Assembly: GCA_903813345.2 (NCBI GenBank)
Contig: CAIIXF020000009.1
Span: 18,255,759-18,319,758, forward strand
Direction: 5' to 3'
DNA from: Owenia fusiformis
Lineage: Eukaryota > Annelida > Polychaeta > Sabellida > Oweniidae
Length of the DNA stretch: 64,000 nt
Part shown: piece after piece, positions 14,419 to 29,400 of the stretch
Layout of the letters: each line of letters begins with the position of its first letter
Numbering within the stretch: position 1 is the first letter of the stretch
Program-made: the position numbers and the translations under genes
Notes under the pieces: model-generated
What the model was told of the DNA's origin: nothing
The model's database searches: none
Seen by the model: only the letters and a program-made list of their open reading frames with translations

Positions 14419-17400
14419 ATGGCTAAATCATTGAGCCATACTGGATCAGATGATCCGCGACTGTCTGATTATTTTAGTGAACCTTTGCCTGATATGGTAA
14501 GTTAGACGAAATTTTAAATAGATTCACTATTTCGAAAACTTTCACCAAAAATTATTACTTCCGGTTTGTGTTGGGTATAAACATTTGCTTATTTTATAGG
14601 GTTTCTCATTATACATTATATCATTTTCAGGAGATCATTTATTTCATCATTAGTTATGTAACATTCTTTTGTATCCCATATTAATTTTGTTCATAAATGG
14701 TCTGAGAAATGCCTTAAACCGTTGACCTTGTTGGCCCAGTCTCATAAATACCCATGACATCATCATTTTCCTAGAACAGCAACTGTTTGGTTGAGAAAGT
14801 CCATGGGTAAGGGAAGAAAGCAACCTACTTTTACAGCCATTGAAATACAAATACATGTGAAATTTACAAAGTTAAAATGATAATTTCTCAAATCCCAGCC
14901 CATCGAATCCTTGCATCCATTCAGATCATGTAGAGTAGATTTCATGGCCTGACTTCGTCGGTAGAACTTGAAAAATAAGATTTACCTGAAGATTAGGAGT
15001 CTTACTTACCCTCTAGAGGTTAAAACACACATTTTAATGAAACTCTATCACCTTTGTTGCGTCAACTATAGAGCATTTAGCACAATATCCAAGAGGTAAA
15101 TTATGGATCGTGAAAATGAATGATTTCCTAGTAAGTTCCGGAAGTTTCAATACGATAAATTACCGAACATTTGTGAAAATTGAATCTTTATTCGTTGATT
15201 TTATAATTTACACGTGCATGTATTTGTCTACACTTTGGTCTAAATTATAAAGCATCACAAACAGGTCTTAGAATATTAATAGACTAATACAGCTGACGAC
15301 CCATTCATACTTTCCGCGTAGCATTTCATTCAGACCAATAGTTCAACTGTAGATCATGCACTTTTTCTATCTTTGAACAGGCCATCCTCCTTTGCCCTGT
15401 CCTAAACTCGTCTGCAGAAGAGACCACAAAACATTATTTTAAGATATTTTAATTATTTTTACATCAGACATGGTTGGATGATATGTCACAAAATTAAAGT
15501 TCAAGGTCAATACAGTATTTCGTGATAGAGGCAAAGCTGCCCCGGAAGTAAACACGAGGAAAATGGAAAAGTCCAAAAAGCATTAACACAAATTTCAATC
15601 AAGTAATGTGCTTATGCTTCATCATGAACAAAACATAGCTGATATGGTTTCATTAAAATGTGTGTTCTGGCGGCGTACACTCACAAAATACCCACGCTAC
15701 GCCACTGATATAGAATTAAATATTTGTATAATATTCCATGAAGCAGTTCATTTCGGTAACAAAATGTTGGAACATCTAAGGTACAATTGTAATGGGTTAA
15801 AAATGCAGATCTTGAAGTAAAAAAAGATAATCCTCATGAAATTTACTCCAGGTAGTGAAAAATTGATTGCTTATTCTAAATTGTATTCTTATACATGTAC
15901 TGCAATTCAAAACTCTTGTCACAAATATTTTATATTAGCTAACTACATGTACAGTAAAACCTTTACATCGGAACACCTCTTTTGTCCAGACACCTCTCAA
16001 TGTGAACACTTTTTCTTGGTCCAAAAACTCCCAATAACTCACATATTAATAAACCATAAAGCGGGACTGTCGAATAAAGGCACAATTTAAGTACCCCCCC
16101 CCTTAAGATTTTGACGCTAAAAGATGTACAGCAAGTTTGTCTATCTACTTGAGGACTCGACTAATTCGTTACAATATCAATTTTTCCTATCTAAGTTTTC
16201 TGGTTTTCTGGTTCGTGGGTTCAAATCCCGTCTGTACCTATTTTTTATTTCTTTTTTTTAACAACAACAGTTAAATGTTTCTAGTTATGTAAGTTTAATA
16301 TTTATTACCTTTTAAAAGTTTTAAAAATAGATAAAACGATTATATATTGCTTTAGGCTAATTGTGTTTCATCTGACAGTTGGTTGTTCTGTTGGTTGTTC
16401 TATTGATTTTCTCAGTATATTGGGAGTACCATGCTCAAAAGGTGGTCTAAATATATTAATACGATATGTAAGAAAGTATATAGGCTGTTGGAATGGAATA
16501 TCACTGATTGTCCGTGAGAAAAATCACAAGAGAGTCCTGTTTTAAAATGTGAACATCAAACACTTTTTGGTGGCCATAGAGGTGTTCAGATTAAACAGGT
16601 TTTACTGTATAAGAGTGAAGTCCAGGATGTTGTCCTCTACTAATAATCCCAACATTTCACACCTGTCGCATGTATAACAGTGATTGGTGCAGATTGTATA
16701 TAAATGTTAATACATCACAATGTTATATCATTTATAATCATACACTGTACATAATATCATAATATCACATCATTCTTAGTGATCTCCTATTTATCAGTGT
16801 CTAATATCAAAAACAAGTTAAGCTACGCATTTCCGTGTGAAATCAGTTTCTTGAAAAATATCACAATCATTTTTTAAACCTCAGTTACCAGTTATCTGAT
16901 TTTATGGGTTGATTCCTCATAGCCAATATTACTGCCTATGTTAAATATGAGGAGTGATTTGTTCAAATGTGTTTGGATGGATTTGCTACTCCAGAGTTGC
17001 TGTTTTTCTAGTTATCATTATGGATTAATAACATTGTATTTTGCAACTCCCATGTGCCAAAGGAAGTAGTGCGCTCTCCATTATGATCTCCCCATGAAAA
17101 AAAATTAATTCATCTGATTTTTCAAAATGAGTATACTGTCTTTATTATTACATATATATGCACACTAGTATCTTGTTGACCTATATTCAGCACTGTATTG
17201 GTGTATAGGCCACTTATTATTCAATCATGAAGTGTAGAGGCATAGATTCCAAACCAGGAAGTATTTTTATGCTTATCAAAATCCATTTGCATTCCAGGCA
17301 TCCCTACATCTTATCCAAATATGTTACTAAATAATGAAATAGTATAATCTTTGGTTTTACAAATGTGTATGATATTTGATGAGTATAAAAGTTGTTTTTG

Positions 17401-20400
17401 GAGCATTTTTCTAGAGCCATTTTTAGGGAAAAAATGGTGAAAAAATGTACAATCTTTTAATTTAAAGTATGAACTGAATCGATTGCAACCTTCATATTTG
17501 CACATTTGATGAGATAAAGCATTTGTGTCATATTGTGAAATTATTAAGTTTGCAAGTGATTCAGGTCAGAGTGTATTTTTGGTATTTTTGTGATAATCAA
17601 TGGAAACCAATGGCCTCTATTTTCGATCTGCTGATATCCTCATGTTAAGTCAATGATGCACAGCCCCATGTAAGTCAATTAACCTTACTGAATCAAATGG
17701 CCCCTATCTCAGCCTATGTGTGCCCGAGCACTTAATATTTCCCAAAGAGTTATATGACATTCTATTCTTCATGTTACACCTAAGAATTATTCATTTTGAC
17801 CATAGGGGTATTTGCCACTAAACGCACCTCTTCCTTTTTTCATGAATGTTAAATTTGAAATGCTAAATAAGAAGAACAGGGATTAGCAAGGAATAAAGTA
17901 GCTTGGAATGATTAATGCATTATATATAAAACTGTCAAAATATCTTTCGAGAATTAGAGAGGTATCCATTAGAATATAAACCAGGTGTTGAACTAATTAG
18001 TCTTTGGATTACATCTATTTCAGACCAGTGTGAACTCTCCATTTGTGACCAGTCCAACTACTGTGTTTTCTCCAGTGCAGGCCAGGAGTATCCATGGTAA
18101 GTAAATATAATATATATATATAATATGGTGGGGTAACCATTGCAAATTAGAGGAAAATAGAGGGACGATAAATTTTATTTTGTGCCCTTTATCCTTTGGA
18201 AAAAAGAAATTATTTCAGAAAAGATAAAGGTGAGGAAAACTTTAGGCAGCCCCTCTGTACGTGTCTGAAGATCATTGGGATAAAATACCATAATGAGAAT
18301 TTAGTCAATATGCAAAACATCAGAGTGATTTAGATATTCAGTAGAAATTAAAGAAACATCTTAGCAAACAACATTGGGTACATTTAATAGATTAACAAAT
18401 ATGTAAATAAATAAACATGTGTTGTTTACAAATTGATGAAGGTACATACTAAAAAATGTTTGTAAGGGATGTGGCCCAATGTCAACAGATGTGGAAAAAC
18501 ATACTTAATTTTGCAATTGCGTTATGTTGGGTTAGATCTTGATCTCATTTTTGAAAAATGCTGATTTTTTAAAAACGAAGAGAAAAGCTAATCAGCATTT
18601 CTTTTTATGGAGGTTTGGGTAAGATCATAATGAAATGTACATGTACTTGGTCTTTCTTTTGACATTTGGACACAACCCTTACTATTCCATCTGTTAAATA
18701 AAGTTAAATCTGTATAATATAAATACCACAGAGATCTGACTAAATTCTTCTGATTAGTGACTGTTTTTTACGTGTTACATTGGAGTCAATTGGAAAATTA
18801 AAAAAAATGTATTATGAATTAGTTCACATCTTCTGGATCGCTAACTTAGAATTTACAGCCAGTTACTAATGTCAGACATTAACGACATTTCGTCCAGTTT
18901 TCGAATATCGCCATTTTTCTTGGAGCCATTTGTTTTAATTTTAGACGAAATCCTGACGAAATCATGCAATATCTCATCAAGGAGCCGAGCCGGTCCCATT
19001 TTAATTAATGATTTATTTATCTGGCGATTTTTAAAATATTCAATAAATTTATGACACTCCGGCCAGCTTTTTTCAAATGGAGTTCACAGTATTCCATATG
19101 AAATTACCTCTAGCCAAGAATTTGCTAGACTTGAGTAAGTTTAACTCCTATTATATTTCCTGTAAATGTTGTGCACTATGTGCTTATAACTCTGTTTATG
19201 TTAAATAGATGGCAGCGACAGTGGCATAACTACCAGTTCTCCGACTTCTATGTTCTCATACCACAGTGACAATGGGAATGAATCAGTGGTAAGCCTATAT
19301 TTATACCTTTAGTCTTAAGATAAGAAAATGTTTGAATATACAAGGGATGATCAAAAACTAAGGATATAGTGTATAGTTTGTGGAAACTTGACCAGGGGGA
19401 GAAATATGGATTTATAATCCCATTTGTCATTATATTATCATATATTTTGTGATAAGGACAAAATCTGCTCAGCTTATCTCAATGCTTTAAGTATGGAATT
19501 AACTTTTTGATTGCTCCTTGTATATAGTTTCTTAGACTTGCATCAAGTCTCTGTCCTCACTGTCATAGGAATGATGGGATTTGAAACAAAACTAATGTAA
19601 ATGTTGTACTGTGAATGTTGTATTTTATGTTGCATAATGTTGTCAAATTTTTATTGTAATTTGCCCTGTTCCAATGACCATTTCTTAAAACTTAGAATTT
19701 ACAATTTGAATAGTCAAACTGAAGAAATGGTTCTCAAAGAATGCATGCTTGGGTATTGTAAAGCTTAAGATATTCATTCTTATTTTATATATTATATTTC
19801 AAAAAGGGAAATTATGATTTTTATTATGTCACCTATTATGTATCTAAAAAGACCTCAATATACCAATTATAAGGTCAAGTAACAACTGTACCTTTTATAC
19901 TTTTCAATAAAGAAATAAGCCTCTACAAAATGCATGGTTTGAGTAGTATTGCCTCATTAGTCCTTGAGACCTTCCAAACATGCATACCCCACCTAAAGTA
20001 GGTAGATGGGGGGTTAACAAGAGCTTAAAGCAAAACTAGGTTTGGGTGTTTCTTCTAACCTAATTGAAGTACATGTACACTATAACCACACTGATAACAC
20101 ATAGTTTTAGCTAAAATATTATTTTAGTTTTATTTATTTTTGCTTCATCAAATAAGCATTTACAAAAGGATCTGATTTTCTTGTTTCTTTTATCAGATTT
20201 ATAAAATTTCTTATAATTTATACAAATATATAAAATCCTAGATGAAAAAAATTAAAAACCTAAATAGATCTTAATTGGTATCACATGGAGAATAAAAAGA
20301 TGATATATGCTGAATTACTATGATATCCTCAGATATACATGTAGTGCTAATTTGCTTAACCACATGTATAACAAGGGAACTAGTATTTTCTATTTATACA

Positions 20401-23400
20401 TGTATGTTATATTGAAATGGTCCAGTTGTACAGGGTGTCAAAAAAGTCCCGTCCCCCTCATACAGGTAAAACGTTGATAGATGGTACCTTGAATGATATA
20501 CCATTGGAAAGATCATCCAAAGTTATATTAACTTACCAACTCTGGAGTATTTTGAAATATCAGCCCAAATCCTGTTGATATCATATGACACTTTATTGTT
20601 ATCTGTTGAAAAGTTCTTGATTTAATCAAATTGATTTCTGACATCACATTAAAATTCATTGATCACTATTACTAATATGTAGCAAATTCAACTCATTTGC
20701 TTTTGATGAATTAAATCATGCACCAGCTTCACATTATAAGCTTTCACAATTTAATCGAATTGTTCATTTACATCATATTACAATTCATCATCGCTGGCAT
20801 CTTGTATTGTCTGATTACTGACAGGAAGTTGTTGGGAATTGCGATGGTTACCACGTTTTCCACCCATACGTCGATATATAGACGTGGTTGTCTTTGGCAT
20901 TATTGAATGAGCCGGTTGTTTCCTCCTGATGCAGCGGAACAGGATATATCCCAGAATTATTAGAAGACCTATCGCTAGCAGCACTCCCAGTACAATGCCT
21001 ATGATAGAAACTGCACTATGGGGGCAGTGAAGGGTCTCTTCATTTAGATACTTGAAGTTCTGACCGTGGACATCTGTAGGAGTTTTACATCTGAAAATGA
21101 AATAATTTGAAACATCTGTTATTAAAGACAAAATTACTTTCTCCAAAAATACAGCAGTCGTTTAATAATAAGGCTTCATTCAGTCATATATGTTCGTAAA
21201 TCCTGTAAATATATACTGTGAAGTTTTTGCTTTGCTAGCAAGTTTAACTTCTTAAAGTACATCTTGCTGTTTCGCATTCACAACTGGTTTATCGCTGTAC
21301 ATGTATTTACTTAAAATATTGTGTTGCATCTACACTTCTAGGATTTGTATTCTTATTTTCAAAGCTCTTATGAGGATTGTGTTATATTCTGATAATATAG
21401 AAATCTGGGCAAGGTCCTTGAATTTGAAAGAAAAAATTCTTATGTACAGTACTCACATGATTGAGGTGCTGTTATTAATCACAGCTTCAATAGACCACAT
21501 CCATGTAGCATGGCACGTGCACTCCCAAGGATTCCTTTCCAAAGTTATCACTTTCAGCTGTCTCCATGGTAACAGATGGGGGTGTATCACATCAATGTTG
21601 TTGCTATGAAGATATACCTCTTGTAGTGTTTCCCAGGGAACATGGAATAAATTATACCATAGAAGACGCAATTGATTGTTCTCTAAGTGTATGACATTTA
21701 AATGTTTCAATGACCAAAATGCAGAATGTGGCAAGTCAGTAAGCATATTACCATCCAAGGAAAGTATCTTTAAGTAGGTTAGTGTTTTAAATCCATCGTG
21801 TGGAACTTGCTCTATCTTGTTGTCACCTAGGTTCAGATCATCCAAGTCTAAAGCCGCATTTTCAAATAAAGGCACTGAGGCTAAATTATTATTGCGTAGG
21901 TTTAGCTTGGAGAGGTTTCGCAGATATTGGAATGAGGTATCCCCGATATCAGAAATTGAATTGTTTGACAAATCAAGAATGTTTAATAATGGCAGATAAC
22001 CATAGTAGAATGCTTGTTCAGGTAGAATTCTCATAGAATTACCTGTTAGGTAAAGTTTCTCTAAGCTGGTCAGTCCGATAAAAGTGTGACGTTGGATATC
22101 TCTTATCAGGTTGTATTTCAAGCTCAGCAATTTAAGTTTTGAAAGGTGTCTGAACGCCTCGCTTACAACAACTATTGCATTGTTGCTTTCCAGGTATAAT
22201 TCCTCCAAAGTGTCATAAATTATTGATGTGATTTGGGTGATATTATTTTCGTTGATTAACAAATGTCTCGGGGGATAATTTCCTGGTAGGCATGCTGGGA
22301 TGGTTTCAAGTCCAATGTTGTTACACGTCACAGTTGGTGCACCCTCTAACATCTGAAATTGGCAGCCATCTGGTGGTATACATCCTGGTTCTTTTCCACT
22401 ATGAATTCCATCTGATGACTGGGTAATTGTCATGAAAACTATTATGAGTCCCTTCAGTGACATCATAGTTTTTGGTTAATTAAGGGAAAGGATTGTTTAT
22501 CTACATTGCTGTGTGCTGGATTCCTTCTGAAAGTTTAATAGAATGGCAATTATTTTAAAATATAACTCTACGGGCTTCAGGAGGATTCTTACTATGATCA
22601 AGCTTTCTGTACAAAATGCAGATAATAGTAGAAAATAGTCATTGCATAATTCTATCCAAAATTTGGATTTTCTATTCAGAAACTAAAATAATCATCAATA
22701 TAATCAAAACAATCAAACGTGTAAACCTTTAAACCTAAATCATTGATATGAATACAGCTTCATCTCTCTAATTAATTCATTCTTCCAAATCATGATGTTC
22801 TTCTACTACTCCATTTTTCTCTCCTGACACTTTAATACTATTTTACAGGGCGTTCAGTAAGTAAAGCTAATTTTGCTCTCAAACTTTTATTTTTTGTCAT
22901 TTATCTTTCAAATTTTCAGTGAAGAAGCATTTGACATTTTTCTAACTGCCCTGAAAAATTAAATAAGATATGATGAATAATAGCAAAACAATGGTTGTCA
23001 TAGTAACGTGAATACGGGTTCTGCGGAGCAATTTCTTTCTTTAATAAAAATGTTATAATGCAATGAAATTGATTAAGATTAATGCTGCATATGTCTTTGT
23101 TTGCTATGGCTGAAAGTCACAACAAATATAACCACAACATACACAAATATGATACCATGGCAACAGTAGTATATGACATCACAGACAGATGATACCCTAC
23201 AACAGATGGAATGATCCAGAATGATCCATCAGACACTGCTCCATGACATCATTAAAATCATGGCTGCCAGGATTGCCAATGGAAGCAAAATGAACAATGA
23301 AATGAAACTACAATTGAGAAGTAGCATCAGATACAATGTGTTGCTAGGGAAATCCAAGCAGGATACCATTAGGGATATCCAAAAACGCTGGAGATGGAGG

Positions 23401-26400
23401 TTCAAGGCCAGTCAGCGTATTCTCCTGACAAGGCACCATGCGATTTTGGGGTATTTTCATGTTTGAAAAATGATCTGCGTGGTAAGATCCACGCAAATAT
23501 TCACGAGCTTCAGAATGCCGTTCAACATTCGCTGACAAAGAACTTTCCAGATGGCTTCCACAGGATATATCAGAAGTGGATAGAACGACATCAGCTGTGT
23601 GTGAAAGCTAAGGGGAATTACTTTGAACATGAAATAGAATGCTAACTTGAAAGTAGAAATGTGGAGTAGCCACAGAACTATGGTTGATATATAGACAGGA
23701 CAGAAACTAACGTTAACAAAATCTACTATGCTGTGAACTTATAAAATTGCTCCGCAGAACCCGTATTCGCGTTACTATGACAACCACCATTTTGCTGTTA
23801 TTCATTATATCTTGATCATTTTTTCAGGATAGTTAGAAAAGTGTCTGATGCTTCTCCACTGAAAATTTGAACGATGATAGACAAGAAATAAAAGTTTGAG
23901 AGCAAAATTAGCTTTACTTACTGAACGCCCTGTATATCTACTTTATTTTCCCGAATTAATAAAAAACAAGACTAAGGTCTTCATTATCCAAGGGTCAACT
24001 CACTTGTACTATACTAGTGGTAAAGCAAAAACATAACTGTATATGCTATTAAATTATCTATTTTCACGATGGTTTCCCTCATAACTTGCCAAGCTAATTA
24101 CATGGACCAGTGACCTAATGAAGTAATATTAGGGATAGTCCCCAAATGTAAACAGTTGCGAAAAAATGAGTTGGGTCTCCCCTTTCTTAATATAATAAAG
24201 GAAAAATAACTTTCTTTGCAAATTAAATCATCATTTATTTTAAAAAGTTTGTTGTTCCACAGCTGTTGATTTCATTCTTAACCAGTTGACAGTCGCCTGG
24301 TCTAATAAATATTAGATTCATTGAAGCTGGTGATTTATCAGCATTTGAACAGTTATGAACCTAATAACTGAAAGCTGTCATCATGAAAGGGTTAATAACA
24401 TTTTAACCCATTGGCAACCTTATAAAGTGAGTTGAGGCCAAACACAGGCTCTTAGTTATGCCTGGGTCACATATGCTCCGATCCATCGGTCGGAGCCCGG
24501 CTGATTGAGTGTTTTGTTCAATAGTGTATTCAATTTTGAACAAAACACTCAATCGGCCGGGCCCTGTAGTGAAAATCGGAGCAAATGTGACCAATGTATT
24601 ACTTACCAGTATGATTTTCATCAAACACAATGAAATGCAAAAGTCACCAATCATGTTAATGATCTCCTTCTAGTCCAGACTACCATTTTCAATATATCAT
24701 GTCTTTAGGTCCATTTAAAAGAGAGCTTCATGTACATTGAGCCCCATGGTTTTCCTAGCACTATCCCTTCAATGGAGAATTCTCCTTACCTCTATTCTCT
24801 CATTTGGATCCTTGCTAACCTCTCTCTAGTAATATGTTTATCAGTTTCTATCAGGGACAACTTGACATTTTTACATGTATGTTTTCATGTTTTCACAGTC
24901 TCTAGTTTTCTTAAGAGCTGTTTTGTTTTTATAGGTGCATATAGACCTGTTTTGTTTTTTATACACTAGCCTTGAATTTACCAATGTTTAGAAATTCTAG
25001 AAGTTAAATCTTTTTTCACTAAATGAAATGTGTATTCACAATCATATACATTCTCAGGTTACAAGTATTTCATGACTGGTATATCCAATTTTCAGAATGT
25101 TGATATAAAGACTTAATTATGTATACATTGCCCTATGTATTATCAAACTAAGTTCTTAAAGTACCACTAATATATTGCTAAACACTTCATTTTCTGCAAG
25201 AAATAACAGCTAAATCAGCAATAAGTAACATTTAATTTTTACTGATCCAGAAATGTAGGAAATAAAGACCACTGATCTTATGTAATATAGATTAATATAC
25301 TTGTGATTCAACAGAATGGTTTTTAAATCTTTTAGTTAAGTGATCAATTAATTTAGGCACTCAGACACTGCAAACTACAGCTAATAACTACAACTCCAAA
25401 AATACAATGAATATTAACAAATCCCATACATACTACAAGACATTAAAGCAATACTTATAAATCAGACAATTTATGTCCTGTAATTCAGATTTAATACATT
25501 TCTAGTCAATTTTGAAATGAATCCTAATAGAAGAATTAAAAACAGAACTTACCAAACATATACACGCTTGAATCAAATAACTGCTGAATTAAATTCATAC
25601 TATTGAATCCAATAGAATGACCTCATGGGTTAAAGTCCAAAAGATTACAGTAAAACCATGTTATGACTTTGAGTTTTCTGACATGAACATTATTAGGATA
25701 AAGTCATTCCCAAAAATATCAATACATCTCTCGCTTGTTATAAATCTTTAGCATTTGTGTCACAAACATACTCCCAAGCTGTAATGTTTTCATGAGTTTT
25801 GAAGTTCAAAATTGTGAAAAAGTTCTAACACTATACAGTATTATAATAAGACATGTATATTGTAATTCTGTAAATATTTAGCTATAAGTGACTGGTTAGA
25901 CTATTTATATATACTTGTATTAAGTATTGCTTTAAATAGATATAGTGATAAGGTCCTGATCTTTTATCAATAGATTTGATTGGAGTTAACAAGTGCTTAA
26001 TCTGGATGTACTTTATACAGTAAATGACACAAACCCTTTACAAGAAATTGACTCTGTCTGCACTCTTTGATATGACAATACTTTGATCTAACTGATATCT
26101 AATTAGACTATCTACTTTCTACCTATAAGTTGTTAATATTCATTTCACATTTTAACTTTTACATTTGAGATTGTTAAGATCTCAAAAAGATCTAAATATT
26201 GTCTGGTAGATTGGCTATGTTGTCTGAAGTCAGGGCAAATGGCCTTCATGTTCAACATCATCTTCACATACTCGGTCTTCACTGCATTCACCGACCGACG
26301 GGACCTGAATGTACGAAGATGGTTCGACACACTAATCTGAAATATCTTACAAAGGTCAATGTTGTTACAAATTCACAATGGATCAATATAAATACACCTA

Positions 26401-29400
26401 AATAGGTGAATGTGATACTTCATATTACAAGATAAAAAAGGTACATGTACTTCATGATTTCATGAACTAACATTTTACTAACATGTTTTGTCTCTGTCAA
26501 CATTGGAATTTAGTTATAGATATAAGGGTTTATTCTATGACAAGTGAGGTTTTACTAGTATGTACATAACAGCGGGATATAGAATTGATATCTTGGGGAA
26601 GCGGGACTTATATATAAGGATTATGTACTGGAAGGTTTTGGATATAGGGATATATTTATATCTCCCCGAGGGACCAAAGGGACCAAGGGGAGATATAAAT
26701 ATTTCCTGAGGGAAATTCGATAAATCAAATTTATCGCTAATTGATAAAAGTGAGTTTCCGCCTAAGTTTCACCTAAGTGATATACCCCCATATCCAAGAC
26801 TTCTCGTAACATAACCCTCATATATGCTATACTAAGTAGAAACCATATCCTTGGGATAAACATTATATCAGCATCCAAAATTATTGTTTAATTTCATTGT
26901 TCCTATTTAGTTTTCAGTATTGATCTAAACCAATTGTTTTAAAACTTTCCATTTTATTTCATTCTCTATTGAAGCATTATATCAATGGAGTTGGGACTAT
27001 TTTTCAGAGTCATAATATCTTACATGTGCCACCTCATCCAAGAAGTAGTTCCGGACTCTCTGGCCGCCTGTCTCAGACGTCGTTTTTATCTGAAGGTGGT
27101 AAATCAGAGGTGCGACTTATAAAGTTAATAATTGAAGTGAATTTTCAACAATTTCTTTGATGTGTGAAAATCGCAACCTTTAACCATTTTGGGGCACAGG
27201 GACCTTGGAGGCTAATTGATGAAAGGAAACATACAAAAAATATTGAACCAAAATTGATCCTGAAATGGCCAGCAAACATTAATAAATTTTTTATACTTGT
27301 TGCATTTTAATTAGTTTCTTAGATTCAAGGCCCCTTGTCCCATAAATTCAAATAAAAGATGCGGTTTTCATCCCCTAAAGATCTTAAATTGGAGAATTTC
27401 TCAAATAAGACATGGATCCTTACATTTTAAAATGGAGATAAACAAATAACATTTCATTCTTCATTTGGCATACCGTTACATTTGTAATTTGAATCACGTC
27501 CTTATTTTAAAATTTAGTTTTTGTTTTTGCAAAAGAGATTAACAAATTACTGCATGTACATGTTTAGTTTTAGTAAACCTGTTATCTTGAAACACTTCTA
27601 GCATATCCTGAAGTTTCAAGAACAGTAAATTAATGGGGAAAACAATTCCAATTTGCTTTATTTAGTGCATGAAATAGTTCACTTGTACAGTAATGCTATC
27701 TAAATCTGCACATTTGTACTTCTGATATTACTTATTAATGTTGTATATTGTGAAATATAGGGTGTATATTGTGCGTGTATATATACAGGGTTGTCTAAAT
27801 AATTGGGACATTTTATTTTGAATATATAATTGTTGTTGTATCTGTTGAATGCTCCTCATCAACAAGAGAAAATGGATTTATATAAATTCAGACCAAAAAT
27901 GATTCTGCCCTGGAACTCAGTTTAATGTACATGTATGTACATATACATGTACTGTCATTTATGTACACATATCTACCTGTACTTATATTAATAGCTACGA
28001 GGGTTGATCCAAAAGTTCCGAACCATTTGCTCTAAAAATCTTAATACTATATGAAAATTGTTCATAATTGGCCACAACCACCCAATCAATACCAGTTTCA
28101 TTTTGTGTAAAAAATATGCAATAAATTTGACCAGCAACACAGGTATCTAGTTACCATACTAACATGACAACAGGGTTGTGGAGCAAGAGTACGATATAAC
28201 GTAGAGGTGGAAAAAAGTTGATTCTAAAAGACCAAATTTCAAATGTGTCAGTCCTGCCTATTAACCAATTATTTTTTCAATTTGTCCATATTTCATTGTT
28301 AGTTCTTGATTTATTTCGCAAAACAGTCTCTTATCCCCTTATTTACACTTGTGTGTTTGATCAAAGGGTCGGCAGATATACTAAGTTAGTATATCTGCTG
28401 ACCCTTTGATCAAACACATCTTTAAATTTACCATTATCTGTCTCAGAAAGCCACTCAAGAACAGCAAGACTTAATTCAATATTCAAAAGCATGTCTTGGC
28501 TTGCAATTTGTACTTCAGGTCACTATAAAGATAAACGTCAGAGGAGTAACGTTTGAGTAACGTTTGAGTAAGTATAGAGGTATGGAATTGCGCATTGTCG
28601 AAATCGAACTGGATTTCATGCTTTAATTTGACTGCTTTTGGCGCAAGGCATTCTTCTGGTCAATGACATTACACTTGCCAACTATATTGTATGATATCAG
28701 ATCACACATATAGAATTGGTCTAATGAAAGAATAATTGATTAATAGGCATGGCTAGCAAATTTGAAATACATTTGGTACCCTGTATACACCCTTTAAGTG
28801 TCAACTTTTTTCCAACTCTATTCTCTTGCTCCACATACCCTGTTGTCATGTTGCTATGGTAACCAGATACCTATGTTACTTGTCAAATTAATTGTTTATT
28901 TTTACAAAAAATGAAACTACTATATATGGGGTGGTTGAGGCCAAATAGGAACAATATTCATTAAATATTAAGATTTTTAGAGCAAACGGTTCGGAACTTT
29001 TGGATCAACCCTCGTATTAATAAAACTACATAAATTAACATTAACATTTTATTTGGATATCTATCATGATTTCTAAACTTTTGCTAGCTAGAGCAAGCCC
29101 CAAATTATCAGTTCAGACATGTTTCAGGATCCGCTGGTGTTTGTAGAAGAACCCAACAAGACTCTGTTCTGTAATCTTTGTAATAAAGTCCTTAACGATC
29201 CTGTAATAACATCATGTGGGGTAAGTCTAAAATTGCGTTTAAAATGTCTGTTTGCTTGATTTACTTTTTTTTCTCTCTATAAGAGTCACCAAATATTTGC
29301 ATATACATGTATATCCAGTTCTAGACCAAATTGGTAAAAAAGAAAATCCCTGGATTGTCTTCTTCCTTTACTTTTTGCATCGTCAAAATCCTGTGAAAGT

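Noticed and set aside
14650-14945. Two overlapping minus-strand ORFs of about 60-68 codons in TRAF7 intron 1
   Set aside because: No signal, domain or splice context; consistent with chance.
16205-16240. tRNA gene (GGTTCAAATCCC)
   Set aside because: Only the T-arm half is present; no A box or pairing acceptor stem upstream.
20778-20795. C-terminal DDEL of the LRR protein as an ER-retention signal
   Set aside because: The tail follows the transmembrane helix and faces the cytosol, where KDEL-type signals do not act.
24289-24410. Second piggyBac-like MITE (TTAACCAGTTGACAG ... GGGTTAATAA)
   Set aside because: The terminal sequences do not match well enough beyond the TTAA-like flanks.
24730-24969. 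79-codon hydrophobic plus-strand ORF
   Set aside because: Low-complexity T-rich intronic sequence, no splice partners or family resemblance.
27785-27830. Tc1-like left end (CAGGGTTGTCTAAATAATTG)
   Set aside because: No matching right end or transposase sequence nearby; could only be a small relic.
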